Origin: Rhodothermales bacterium
GTDB lineage: Bacteria > Bacteroidota > Rhodothermia > Rhodothermales > Bin80
Assembly (NCBI GenBank): GCA_012267425.1
Contig: JAAXGO010000200.1
Location: forward strand, 1-44,068
Length of the DNA stretch: 44,068 nt
Reading direction: 5' to 3'
Positions 9,110 through 17,731 of the stretch are shown here, piece by piece (within the stretch, counting starts at the first letter, position 1; every line of letters starts with the position of its first letter). The notes under the pieces were generated by a model that searched no databases, was not told the origin of the DNA, and worked only from the letters and a program-made list of their open reading frames with translations. Both the position numbers and the translations under genes were made by a program.

Positions 9110-10137
9110 CGTCCACTCCAGACGACCGATCCGTAGCCGTCAATGTAGGCAGGCCTGTTGTCGAACCGCACGAATGCAAGCCCGTCCGCAAACGCGCGTG
9201 CTCGGTCGAAGCTCGCGGGAATAACCATCTCGCCGGACATATCGATATAACCCCACTTGCCGCCTCGCCGAACGAGCGCGCGTCCGTCGACGAAATCGCC
9301 AGCCTCTTCGAACTGCGGCTCTATGACAATCTCGCCGGTGCTGTCAATATAGCCCCAAAGCCCTTGGTCGCGTACACGCGCAAGGCCGCCAGCGAACGAA
9401 TAGATCTGCTCGTAGTCCAGCTCCAAAACAAGTTTGCCATCCCGGTCGATGAAGCCCCACTGCCTGCCCATCCGCACGAGTGCGAGGCCTTCCGAGAAGC
9501 TGCGAACAGACGAGTACCTCGGTTCTATCACCCATTCTCCGTCCTTGCCGATAAAGCCCCAACGGGTATTTGTGCGAATGACAATGAATTTCTTGACGAT
9601 CTCCACACCGGCAAGCCCTTCGGAAAACGGAAGCGCCCGCCTAAAGCGGTCGTCGATGGCCATTTTGCCGTCGATGTCGAGATAGCCCCACGTCGGTTCC
9701 AACCCTACCACGGTTCCCTCCCGTCCCCGAACGGGCGCGAATCCCTCCGAATAGTCAAGGGCGCGCGTGTACTCCGCGGATCCCACGATCTCGCCTGTGG
9801 GGTCGATAAAGCCCCAGTAGTTCCCCACTCTGACCCGAGCGCGTCCTTCGCGGAACGGAAAGACGCGGGAAAAACTCACGTCAATGATCAGCGAGTCTTC
9901 CACGTTCACGAAGCCCCAGTACTCTCCCAGCCGTACAGCAGCGAGTCCTTCGGACGAGCGCTGGGCTCCCTCCCACCTGGGTGGGATGACCGTCACACCC
10001 GCCCGGTTCATGAATCCGTACAGACCGCCGTGTTCCACGATCGGGAAAAGCGTGCCCTGCGCTGTACATACGAGTGGTGCGGCGGTAAAGAGCAGAAGAA
10101 GACAGCGCCTAAGCAAACCGGTTCGAGCCGTCAACAT
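9106..10137 (-). CDS. Exported WG-repeat (KWG) protein
   Basis: A 343-residue protein with a signal peptide (hydrophobic residues about 10-26, ending near VCTAQG). It then has about eight repeats of the WG type: 'xWGFIDxxGxxVIxxxYxxxxxFxEGLAxVR', for example YWGFVN, NYWGFIDPTGEIV, TWGYLDIDGKM, RWGFIGKDGEWVIEPRY, QWGFIDRDGKLV, LWGYIDSTGEIVIEP and KWGYIDMSGEMVIP. WG repeats form small beta modules, and the biochemical role in bacteria is unknown. The gene is immediately downstream of panC on the same strand (5-base gap), which probably reflects shared transcription rather than shared function. The last codon overlaps the stop of phoH. Confidence 0.92.
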   Translation of the reverse strand: MLTARTGLLRRCLLLLFTAAPLVCTAQGTLFPIVEHGGLYGFMNRAGVTVIPPRWEGAQRSSEGLAAVRLGEYWGFVNVEDSLIIDVSFSRVFPFREGRARVRVGNYWGFIDPTGEIVGSAEYTRALDYSEGFAPVRGREGTVVGLEPTWGYLDIDGKMAIDDRFRRALPFSEGLAGVEIVKKFIVIRTNTRWGFIGKDGEWVIEPRYSSVRSFSEGLALVRMGRQWGFIDRDGKLVLELDYEQIYSFAGGLARVRDQGLWGYIDSTGEIVIEPQFEEAGDFVDGRALVRRGGKWGYIDMSGEMVIPASFDRARAFADGLAFVRFDNRPAYIDGYGSVVWSGR

Positions 10138-10142
10138 GAATC

Positions 10143-11009
10143 CTACGGCCTCGGCGCTCGCACAATGGCATTGTCAATAAGCCTCGTCGCAGAAAAGAAT
10201 ACGGCAACCGCCGCCAGAACCTGCCGACCGGGCACAATGGCCTCAATGGGTGCCAGCGTGTCCGTGCTGACTACTTCGGCGTATTGCACCCGGGCAAGCG
10301 CCGAGCGCTCAAGCTCTCGGCGCATCGCTGCAACCACGCGCCCCGGGCTCCGTTCCCCTTTCAAGATCGCCCGGCGCGCCGCCTCGACCGATCTACTCAG
10401 CACGACCGCTTGCGCACGCTCTTCAAAGCTCAAATAGACATTTCGCGACGAAAGAGCCAACCCGTCCCGCTCGCGTACAGTGTCTACGCCTACTATCCGT
10501 ACGCCGAACAGCAGATCGTCTGAGAGCTTCTTGACTAGAAAGAACTGCTGCGCATCCTTGAGGCCAAAAACCGCGACGTCGGGCCTGCAAAGCGCAAAGA
10601 GTTTTGTGACTACGGTCGCGACTCCCCTAAAGTGGCCGAGGCGGTGGGGACCACAAAGATGTGTCGTAAGCTCTCCACTGTCTACCCACACCTTCTGAGC
10701 TGCGGCGCCTTCGCCGTACAGCGCGAAGGGTGCGAACACCAGGTCTACACCCCCAAACGTGCCGAGCTTGTCTACGTCCGCATCCAAATCGCGCGGATAG
10801 CGCTCAAGGTCTTCATCGGGGGCGAACTGCGTCGGGTTGACGAAGATGGACACCGTCACGTGATCGGCGAGGCGGCGTGCTTTCTTGGCCAGGGCAAGAT
10901 GCCCGGCGTGAACACCGCCCATCGTTGGTACGAGGGCCGTCGTCAGCCCGTTGGCGCGGCACCTGTCGGCGTGCGCCCTCATCGACGCTGCAGTTCGAAT
11001 AACTTCCAT
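10143..11009 (-). CDS. panC: Pantothenate synthetase
   Basis: A 288-residue enzyme that condenses pantoate with beta-alanine using ATP, the last step of vitamin B5 synthesis. ATG 11009 is chosen because it gives the family start MEVIRTAASMRAHAD; the open frame extends 45 codons further upstream without conservation. Landmarks: PTMGGVHAGHLAL (nucleotide-binding HIGH-like motif), SIFVNPTQFAPDEDLERYPR, VFGLKDAQQFFLV, and DGLALSSRNVYLS with its KMSKS-like function. Residues around GGVHAGH differ slightly from the common GALHxGH. No panB or panD is in view. Confidence 0.96.
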   Translation of the reverse strand: MEVIRTAASMRAHADRCRANGLTTALVPTMGGVHAGHLALAKKARRLADHVTVSIFVNPTQFAPDEDLERYPRDLDADVDKLGTFGGVDLVFAPFALYGEGAAAQKVWVDSGELTTHLCGPHRLGHFRGVATVVTKLFALCRPDVAVFGLKDAQQFFLVKKLSDDLLFGVRIVGVDTVRERDGLALSSRNVYLSFEERAQAVVLSRSVEAARRAILKGERSPGRVVAAMRRELERSALARVQYAEVVSTDTLAPIEAIVPGRQVLAAVAVFFSATRLIDNAIVRAPRP

Positions 11010-11137
11010 TGCCCTCAAGCCGGAACCTCCGGTAAAGCCAAAACCGCGCCCTATGTTTCGCAGGGATACCGTGCCAACAAATACCCTGCGGAAACGTATA
11101 TATTCTCGTCCTCTCTCGCACTGCCTTGCGTCCGTAC

Positions 11138-12526
11138 ATGCCATCTATGCGCACCGAACGTGACAGCTTGGGAATCGTGCTCGTACCAAAAGATGCTCTG
11201 TATGCCGCGCAGACACAACGCGCGGTAGACAACTTCCCGATCAGCGGCGAGCGTATGCCGCGCGGCTTCATTGCTGCGCTGGGAGCTATCAAGGCGGCCG
11301 CGGCCAAAGCCAACGGTGAACTCGGGCTTCTCGGTGCCGACAAAGTCGATGCCATCGCGAAAGCCGCCACACAGGTGGCAAGCGGCAGTCTGGACAATCA
11401 GTTTCCGATTGACGTATATCAGACCGGTAGTGGGACGTCAACAAACATGAATGCCAACGAGGTCATCGCCACGATGGCCTCCCGAGTACTTGGCAAAGGG
11501 CACGTCCATCCAAACGACGACGTCAACATGTGTCAGTCGTCGAACGATGTCATCCCGACGGCCATGCATGTATCGGCCGCGGTGGCGATTACTACGGACC
11601 TGATCCCTGCCTTGACGACGCTTCGTGACGGTCTCCAGGCGAAAAGCGTCGAGTTTGACGACGTCGTCAAGAGCGGTCGCACACATCTGATGGATGCGAC
11701 ACCCGTGCGCCTCGGGCAGGAATTCGGCGGGTATGCTCAGCAGATCGACAGCGGAATCAGGCGACTGCGGATGGCCTTGGACGAACTCGCTGAACTTGCT
11801 CTGGGCGGTACCGCGACGGGGTCGGGCATCAATCGGCATCCCGACTTTCCGCGGCGAGCCATTGCACACTTGAGAACCCACACCGGAGTCCCGTTTCGCG
11901 AGGCTACGAATCATTTCGAGGCCCAGTCCGCCAAGGACGGGATCCTCATGGCACACGGCGCGCTAAACGTACTGGCCGTGTCACTGCTAAAGATTGCCAA
12001 TGACATACGGTATCTTTCAGCCGGGCCAACGAGTGGTATTGCCGAAATCCGACTACCCGCCGTGCAGCCGGGCAGCTCCATAATGCCTGGGAAAGTAAAT
12101 CCCGTGCTCTCGGAGGCCATGATGATGGCCTGTGCGCGTGTGATGGGCAACCACACGACGATCACCGTCTGCGGACAACACGGAAACCTCGAACTCAACG
12201 TAATGATGCCCGTCATGGCACAGGCCATGTTGCAGAGCATTTCAATCCTGGCGGGCGCCTGCCGCGCTTTCCATGATCGCTGCCTGACGGGGATCGAAGC
12301 CGACCGGAAACAGTGCCGCACACTTCTGGAGCTCAACCCCTCCATAGCCACTGCGCTGAATGCCGCCCTCGGGTACGACAGAGCATCCGAAGTTGCCAAG
12401 ACCGCAGCCCGCACTTCGATGTCGGTCCGTGAAACGGTCCGGACGATGGGCCTGCTCACCGACCAGGAACTCGATAAATACCTTGACGTGCGCCGCATGA
12501 CGGAGCCCGGAATACCGAGTGCCTAG
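11138..12526 (+). CDS. fumC: Class II fumarate hydratase
   Basis: About 462 residues. It converts fumarate to malate in the TCA cycle. The superfamily signature GSSIMPGKVNP is intact, together with TGSGTSTNMNANEV, SSNDVIPTAMH (SSND substrate loop), GRTHLMDATPV and the C-terminal KPD-like region. The start is uncertain: ATG 11138 or ATG 11147 both precede the family N-terminus (RTERDSLG), while a TTG at 11126 is less likely. No strong Shine-Dalgarno site decides between them. The distinction from aspartase or argininosuccinate lyase rests on the overall FumC pattern. The gene stands alone between divergent panC and htrA. Confidence 0.95.
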   Translation: MPSMRTERDSLGIVLVPKDALYAAQTQRAVDNFPISGERMPRGFIAALGAIKAAAAKANGELGLLGADKVDAIAKAATQVASGSLDNQFPIDVYQTGSGTSTNMNANEVIATMASRVLGKGHVHPNDDVNMCQSSNDVIPTAMHVSAAVAITTDLIPALTTLRDGLQAKSVEFDDVVKSGRTHLMDATPVRLGQEFGGYAQQIDSGIRRLRMALDELAELALGGTATGSGINRHPDFPRRAIAHLRTHTGVPFREATNHFEAQSAKDGILMAHGALNVLAVSLLKIANDIRYLSAGPTSGIAEIRLPAVQPGSSIMPGKVNPVLSEAMMMACARVMGNHTTITVCGQHGNLELNVMMPVMAQAMLQSISILAGACRAFHDRCLTGIEADRKQCRTLLELNPSIATALNAALGYDRASEVAKTAARTSMSVRETVRTMGLLTDQELDKYLDVRRMTEPGIPSA

Positions 12527-12601
12527 ACTAGTGTACGAATCCATACAAGCCGCACGTTTCTGTGCACCTACACCACGTATCTCTGATTACGGAGGATTAA
12601 C

Positions 12602-14146
12602 ATGAATGGCAGGAAATCAGCCCTGCTTCTGGTGGCCGTGTTCACTGCTGGACTCCTGTTCGCCACCGCAGGGGCGAATCTTTTTGGAAATGGAGACGCC
12701 GTCGGCACCGAGAGCCGAGCCGCAGACACACAAGACCTTGGGGCCGAGCAAAGCACTATAGCACGCCTGGATCTGGAGCAGGCATTCATCGACGTGGCTG
12801 CCCGTGTTGGTCCATCCGTGGTTCAGATCCGGTCCGAGGAAGTACTCAACCGGCAGCAAAACGGCCTTTTTTTCGACGAAAATCCATTTGATGGGACACC
12901 ATTCGAGCGCTTCTTCGACGGTCAGCCAAACCAGGGACCGCAGATTCGCGAAGGACTCGGTTCCGGCGTGATCGTCCGCTCCGACGGGTACATCGTAACG
13001 AATAATCATGTTGTGCAACAAGCCGACGACCTGGAAATCCGCCTTTCGGACGGACGCTTCCTTGAAGCCAAAGTGGTCGGCACCGACCCGGCAAGTGACC
13101 TTGCAGTCATCCGCGTACACGCCGACGACCTCCCCGCCGTCACGTACGGCTCCATGGATGATGTGCGTGTCGGTCAGTGGGTTCTCGCGTTCGGCTCACC
13201 GCTATCGACGGAACTCGACAACACGGTTACCGCCGGCATTGTGAGTGCACTCAGCCGGACGAGCCAGAATTTGTCGCGATATAACATGTTTGCGTCCTTC
13301 ATCCAGACGGATGCTGCTATCAATCCCGGCAATTCAGGTGGGCCTCTGGTAGATTTGCGCGGCAACCTGATCGGGATCAATTCGATGATTTCTTCGCGCA
13401 CGGGAGGCAATCAGGGCGTCGCCTTCGCTATTCCGGTCAACGTAGTTGACAACGTGATTTCGCAGCTCATCGACAGCGGCAGCGTTGAGCGTGGCTACCT
13501 GGGCGTTCAGTTCGACCGCGTTTCGCCTGCGCTGTCTGAAGCACTCGACGTTCCGCGTGGATCGGCACAGGTCGTTGACGTGACAAGCGGCAGTGCCGCC
13601 AAGAGCGCAGGCCTAGAGCCGGGCGACGTCATTACACACGTAGACGAACACGAGCTCACCGACCCAAATCAGCTACGCACAATAATCGGCAACAAACTAC
13701 CCGGTGACACAGCCGATCTTAAGATTACACGCGGCGACGAGCGGCTGTCGCTGTCGGTCACATTGGGCAGTCGAACAATCGACTTTGCCGAAGCAGAAGG
13801 GAAGGAGTCCGAACGAACCGACGACGAGAGCAGCCTGGAAGAACTGGGCATGACGCTGCGCCCCGTCACGCCCGGTATGCTGGAGCGGTTTGATCTCGAC
13901 GAAGACACAGTAATCGAGGGCGTCATCGTCGATGCCATCGACAGAAGCAGTGCCGCATACCGCGACGGTGAATTGCGGCGTAACGACATTATCACCGAAG
14001 CTGACAGGCAGAAGATCCGCAACGTCGGAGATTTCTCGCGCATCTACGCGGGTTTGGATAAGGGCGAAGTCTTCGTGATAAAGGTCCTGCGCCGCGATCA
14101 GACCGGCATGCGGCCGCATTTTTCAGCCCTTCAGAAGCCGGACTGA
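12602..14146 (+). CDS. degP: HtrA/Deg-family periplasmic serine protease with two PDZ domains
   Basis: A 514-residue Do-type protease and chaperone for misfolded envelope proteins. A strong RBS (GGAGG, 5 bases before ATG 12602) fixes the start. The N-terminal hydrophobic segment (6-26) is a signal peptide or anchor. The protease domain has the triad His136 (TNNHVV), Asp166 (SDLAVIRV) and Ser245 (NPGNSGGPLV). PDZ1 runs from about 290 to 385 (RGYLGVQFDRV, SAAKSAGLEPGDVITHVD). PDZ2 is at about 405-505 (LGMTLRPV, SSAAYRDGELRRNDIIT). The domain plan fits DegP/DegQ rather than single-PDZ DegS. The UPF0237 gene follows after 27 bases. Confidence 0.95.
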   Translation: MNGRKSALLLVAVFTAGLLFATAGANLFGNGDAVGTESRAADTQDLGAEQSTIARLDLEQAFIDVAARVGPSVVQIRSEEVLNRQQNGLFFDENPFDGTPFERFFDGQPNQGPQIREGLGSGVIVRSDGYIVTNNHVVQQADDLEIRLSDGRFLEAKVVGTDPASDLAVIRVHADDLPAVTYGSMDDVRVGQWVLAFGSPLSTELDNTVTAGIVSALSRTSQNLSRYNMFASFIQTDAAINPGNSGGPLVDLRGNLIGINSMISSRTGGNQGVAFAIPVNVVDNVISQLIDSGSVERGYLGVQFDRVSPALSEALDVPRGSAQVVDVTSGSAAKSAGLEPGDVITHVDEHELTDPNQLRTIIGNKLPGDTADLKITRGDERLSLSVTLGSRTIDFAEAEGKESERTDDESSLEELGMTLRPVTPGMLERFDLDEDTVIEGVIVDAIDRSSAAYRDGELRRNDIITEADRQKIRNVGDFSRIYAGLDKGEVFVIKVLRRDQTGMRPHFSALQKPD

Positions 14147-14173
14147 GGCGCGTCGCACATTTTTCCGCCCGGA

Positions 14174-14572
14174 ATGGACGTTCGCCAACTGGTCGATCGC
14201 ATTGCCGAAGCACTCGGGCCCGACGCGACGGCGGCCCGAGTGGAAGCCGTCGCTGCCGCCGTCCTGGATGTCTCACCCGCTCAGGCGGCCAAGATGCCGG
14301 GCAGCCTCGTCATCATCACGGCATTCGGTCTGGACCGGCCAGGTATTCTCGCCGGCATCACAAACGTCGTGTCGGGAGCAGGATGCAACATCACCGACGT
14401 GTCGCAGAAGATCCTGCAGGAGTACTTCACGCTGATTATGATAGCGGACATCACGGCGATGCAGATTTCACTGTCTGAGCTGCAGCGGCAGCTCAGCAAA
14501 GCCGGAGACGGACTTGGTGTGCGCGTCACCGCGCAGCACGAGGATCTCTTTGCCGGCATGCACCGCCCGTAA
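14174..14572 (+). CDS. ACT-domain protein, UPF0237 family
   Basis: A 132-residue protein. The first 40 residues are a short helical leader, and the rest is an ACT domain: LVIITAFGLDRPGILAGITNVVSGAGCNITDVSQKI (two halves around residues 45-80), then YFTLIMIADI. ACT domains bind amino acids or other small ligands and regulate partner proteins. It lies 6 bases upstream of the UPF0210 gene, a pairing well known from Streptococcus and many other bacteria, so the ACT protein is probably its regulatory partner. No reaction has been assigned in the family that I can name with confidence. Confidence 0.9.
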   Translation: MDVRQLVDRIAEALGPDATAARVEAVAAAVLDVSPAQAAKMPGSLVIITAFGLDRPGILAGITNVVSGAGCNITDVSQKILQEYFTLIMIADITAMQISLSELQRQLSKAGDGLGVRVTAQHEDLFAGMHRP

Positions 14573-14578
14573 CGATAA

Positions 14579-15961
14579 ATGGCGTACGAACTGCACGAGG
14601 TCCTCGACACGGTCCGCATGACCGAGTCGGAGCACTTCAACATCCGGGCGGTGACGCTCGGCATTTCGCTAAGGGACTGCGGCAGCTCCCTCGTGCAGAC
14701 TGTCCGGGCACGCGTCTATGACAAGATCCGGCGCGCAGCGGCTCACCACGTGGCGATTGCCGAAGAAGTCGAGTCTCTTTACGGTGTCGAGATCGCGAAC
14801 AAGCGCGTATCGGTCACACCTGTCGCGTTGATCGCAGATGGCCTGTCTGCCGCCGAATGCACCATGGTGGCCCGAGCACTCGACACGGCAGCAGCAGACA
14901 TCGGCATCGACTATCTAGCAGGCTACTCGGCTCTCGTGGAGCGCGGTCTCACGCGGGGCGACGAAGCATACTTTGACTCACTGCCGACCGTCCTGGCAAC
15001 GACGAAGCATCTCTGTGCCTCTGTAAACTGTGCATCCACCGCTGCGGGCATCAACAGTGATGCAGTCCTGCGACTAGCAGGCGTCATTAAAGAGACTGCC
15101 GACCTGACCGCAAGCGACAACTCGTCGGGATGTGCGCGGTTGGTCGGCTTCTGCAATGCGGTCCCGAACAACCCGTTCATCGCTGGGAGCTTTCACGGAC
15201 CAAGCGAGCCTGAAGCGGTCATCAACGTGGGCATTTCAGGGCCGGGCGTCGTGCTTCGCGCTGTGCTTGATGCGGGTCCACAGGCCGGCCTCGGCGACCT
15301 ATGCGAGGCCATCAAGCGCACGGCCTTCAAGATCACGCGGGCGGGCGAACTTGTCGGACGGCAGTGCGCAGAGCGCCTCAACCAGCGCACCGGGATACCG
15401 GTCACGTTCGGCGTAGTTGACCTCTCGCTTGCCCCCACCCCGACGGAGGGTGACTCGGTCGGCGAAATCCTCCGTTCCATGGGTCTCGAAGATGTCGGCG
15501 CAAGCGGGTCGACCGCGGCGCTCGCCATGCTGACGGAATCAGTCAAGAAAGGCGGTGTCATGGCCGCCAGCCGGGTTGGCGGCCTCAGCGGCGCATTCAC
15601 CCCGGTGTCCGAAGACCGAGTGTTGGCAGAAGCGGTCGCACGCGGCAATCTTACGATTGGCAAACTGGAGGCCATGACCGCCGTGTGCTCCGTCGGCCTC
15701 GACATGATCGCCTTACCAGGGGACACTCCCGTGGAGAACCTTGCTGCGATCATGTTGGATGAATTCTCCATCGGGATAGTCAACGACAAGACGACCGCCT
15801 GCCGCCTCATTCCTGTCACCGGAAAGAACGTCGGAGACACCGCTGAATGGGGTGGCCTGTTAGGGAGTGCACCAGTCATTGCACTTCCGCTGCTTTCGAG
15901 CGCCGCATTTGTGCATCGTGGTGGACAGATCCCTCCGCCTCTCAGAAGTCTGGGCAACTGA
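14579..15961 (+). CDS. UPF0210/DUF711 family protein
   Basis: A 460-residue protein of the DUF711 (UPF0210) family, related in fold to the glycyl-radical/PFL-like group but without a demonstrated activity. Conserved stretches include FNIRAVTLGISLRDC near the N-terminus, LCASVNCASTAAGINSDAV, SDNSSGCARLVGFCNAVPNNPFIAGSFHG, VINVGISGPGVV, and the C-terminal GMIALPGDT-like block (LDMIALPGDTPVENLAAIM). Many Asn, Gly and acidic residues suggest an enzyme pocket. It sits 6 bases after the UPF0237 ACT gene and probably forms a unit with it; HtrA lies upstream. It ends 5 bases before the stop of the convergent quinone oxidoreductase gene. Confidence 0.93.
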   Translation: MAYELHEVLDTVRMTESEHFNIRAVTLGISLRDCGSSLVQTVRARVYDKIRRAAAHHVAIAEEVESLYGVEIANKRVSVTPVALIADGLSAAECTMVARALDTAAADIGIDYLAGYSALVERGLTRGDEAYFDSLPTVLATTKHLCASVNCASTAAGINSDAVLRLAGVIKETADLTASDNSSGCARLVGFCNAVPNNPFIAGSFHGPSEPEAVINVGISGPGVVLRAVLDAGPQAGLGDLCEAIKRTAFKITRAGELVGRQCAERLNQRTGIPVTFGVVDLSLAPTPTEGDSVGEILRSMGLEDVGASGSTAALAMLTESVKKGGVMAASRVGGLSGAFTPVSEDRVLAEAVARGNLTIGKLEAMTAVCSVGLDMIALPGDTPVENLAAIMLDEFSIGIVNDKTTACRLIPVTGKNVGDTAEWGGLLGSAPVIALPLLSSAAFVHRGGQIPPPLRSLGN

Positions 15962-15966
15962 GACAC

Positions 15967-16950
15967 TCAGCCGCCAATTTTGAGCACAATCTTGCCCACG
16001 TTCTCGTTGGCCTCCATGCGGCGGTGAGCGTCTTGAACATCCTCGATATCCACGACTGAGTCAACGACTTCGCGGAGGCGCCCATCGGCGAACAGTGGCA
16101 GGCTCTCGACAGCGAACCGCTCGACAAGCGCGGCCTTGTACGCCACGCTGCGGCTCCGTAGCGTGGTCGCGGTCACCTGCACACGCTTTTTGAACAGGCG
16201 TCTCAGGTCAACCTGCGCGACCCTACTCCCACTCAACATCGAAATGAGAACGAGCCGCCCGTCAAGTGCCAACGAGCGGACGTTGCGATGGAAATACACT
16301 GCCCCAACGCAATCCACAATAAGATCTACGCCGCGGCCGCCAGTACTGTCTTCGATGCGTTTGGCAAATTCCTCTGCGCGATAGTCAATGGCCAGATCGG
16401 CACCGAGCTCGTAACACGCGGCGTGCTTTTGTGGTGAGGCTGTCACGAATATCCGGGCGCCGGCCACCTTTGCGAGCTGGATGGCCGCCGTTCCAACGCC
16501 GCTCGCGCCGGCGTGAAAAAGAACGTCTTCGTCCCGCATGAGGTGTCCGATGAGAAAAAGCGCCTGGAACGCTGTCAGGAATACTTCCGGAATGGCCGCA
16601 GCTGACACCAGGCTCAGGTCGCCCGGAACGGGCATGGCATGCTGATGGTGCAGCACGGCAAACTCGGCGTATCCTCCGCCCGCCAGCAGTCCCATGACCG
16701 TGTCGCCGACTTGCCAACCGCTGCACGCCGATCCGACAGACACGACCACGCCCGCCACTTCCAGACCCAGTATCGGACTCGCGCCGGGCGGCGGATCGTA
16801 CCGGCCGCGCCGCTGCATCGTATCCGCGCGATTGAGCGCCGTCGCGGCTACTCTGACAAGAAGCTCTTCTTCGCCGGGCACCGGTCTCGGGCACTCCCCT
16901 ACGTACAGTACGTCAGGATCCCCAGGTTCGTCAAACAGGACGGCTTTCAT
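15967..16950 (-). CDS. NAD(P)H quinone oxidoreductase, MDR family (PIG3-like)
   Basis: A 327-residue zinc-independent medium-chain dehydrogenase. ATG 16950 gives the typical N-terminus MKAVLFDEPGDPDVL. Landmarks: NRADTMQRRGRYDPPPGASPILGLEVAG, GGGYAEFAVL, the helix ending AAAIPEVFLTAFQALF, and the Rossmann motif HAGASGVGTAAIQLA, followed by YELGADLAIDYR. The PIG3/TIGR02824-type pattern suggests reduction of quinones or other enones with NADPH. No structural or catalytic zinc cysteines are present. The start overlaps the last 20 bases of the upstream NRDE gene, which suggests translational coupling. Confidence 0.92.
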   Translation of the reverse strand: MKAVLFDEPGDPDVLYVGECPRPVPGEEELLVRVAATALNRADTMQRRGRYDPPPGASPILGLEVAGVVVSVGSACSGWQVGDTVMGLLAGGGYAEFAVLHHQHAMPVPGDLSLVSAAAIPEVFLTAFQALFLIGHLMRDEDVLFHAGASGVGTAAIQLAKVAGARIFVTASPQKHAACYELGADLAIDYRAEEFAKRIEDSTGGRGVDLIVDCVGAVYFHRNVRSLALDGRLVLISMLSGSRVAQVDLRRLFKKRVQVTATTLRSRSVAYKAALVERFAVESLPLFADGRLREVVDSVVDIEDVQDAHRRMEANENVGKIVLKIGG

Positions 16951-17638
16951 TGCCAAAAGGGAGCACGTCGAAGGCACACGCAAAAGTCCTGCCGCGATCT
17001 CCATAGGTGCGCTCTTCGAACCACGCAGTCCCGTCACAGGAGACAAGGATGACAGTCGACGAGCGCATCCGCTGAGCCTCGTCGACCCTACCAAGGACAT
17101 CTGCTTCAAGGATGTCGAACAGTCGATCCACGTCTACTGTAGGTGCAGAAAGAAGAGCCTTGCCCGGCACAAATCGTGACTTAGGCTCATCCGGTACACC
17201 ATTTGACATACCGTACAGGCCTGAACTGAGTACCGCCGCGCCAGCGCCGCCGGAATTGCTCAATCGGCACAGATCGTACGCATTACCGAAGAGCAGGTTA
17301 AATCCATCGTAACGCGCCGCCTCGGCCTCAGTTTTCGCAAGATAGTCCTTCGCAGATTCAGTGCCGATCAACCAGTCGACGGTCAGCTCTCCGCGTGTCG
17401 GGCGGTCCGGCTGCCCTTTTCGCATGTCAAACACGTTGGTCAGAGCCGCAAACCGTCCCATTCGGGTGATGCCCAGCCACGTCCCACCATCTAAGAGATC
17501 GCGTCCCGCCACCAAGCCCGGATACTCATCCCAGAATTGCGCCGGCGCCGTTGGGCGCGTTGACACCTCATCGCGCCGCATCGCGAGAACAAGGGGGTAC
17601 CGCGGATGGGTTCGATACGACAAGAGCAAGAAACACAT
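16931..17638 (-). CDS. NRDE-family protein (TANGO2-like)
   Basis: A 235-residue protein of the NRDE (DUF833/TANGO2) family. ATG 17638 gives the family start MCFLLLSYRTHPRYPLVLA, with Cys2 in the position expected of an N-terminal nucleophile-type fold. Conserved blocks are GLVAGRDLLDGGTWLGITRMGRFAALTN and GLYGMSNG. The signature that names the family is altered: where relatives read AANRDE, this protein reads AMRRDE, so Asn is replaced by Arg. Human TANGO2 has been linked to lipid and heme handling, but the bacterial role is unknown. It overlaps the quinone oxidoreductase start by 20 bases, so the two form an operon. Confidence 0.9.
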   Translation of the reverse strand: MCFLLLSYRTHPRYPLVLAMRRDEVSTRPTAPAQFWDEYPGLVAGRDLLDGGTWLGITRMGRFAALTNVFDMRKGQPDRPTRGELTVDWLIGTESAKDYLAKTEAEAARYDGFNLLFGNAYDLCRLSNSGGAGAAVLSSGLYGMSNGVPDEPKSRFVPGKALLSAPTVDVDRLFDILEADVLGRVDEAQRMRSSTVILVSCDGTAWFEERTYGDRGRTFACAFDVLPFGNESRPV

Positions 17639-17731
17639 TGTGCGGAATACGCAGCATCTACGTGGCGGATCCAACGGACGAACGAAACGGAGTAGTCCGC
17701 CGTTAGAACGTTTTTAAAACACGTTAACCGG

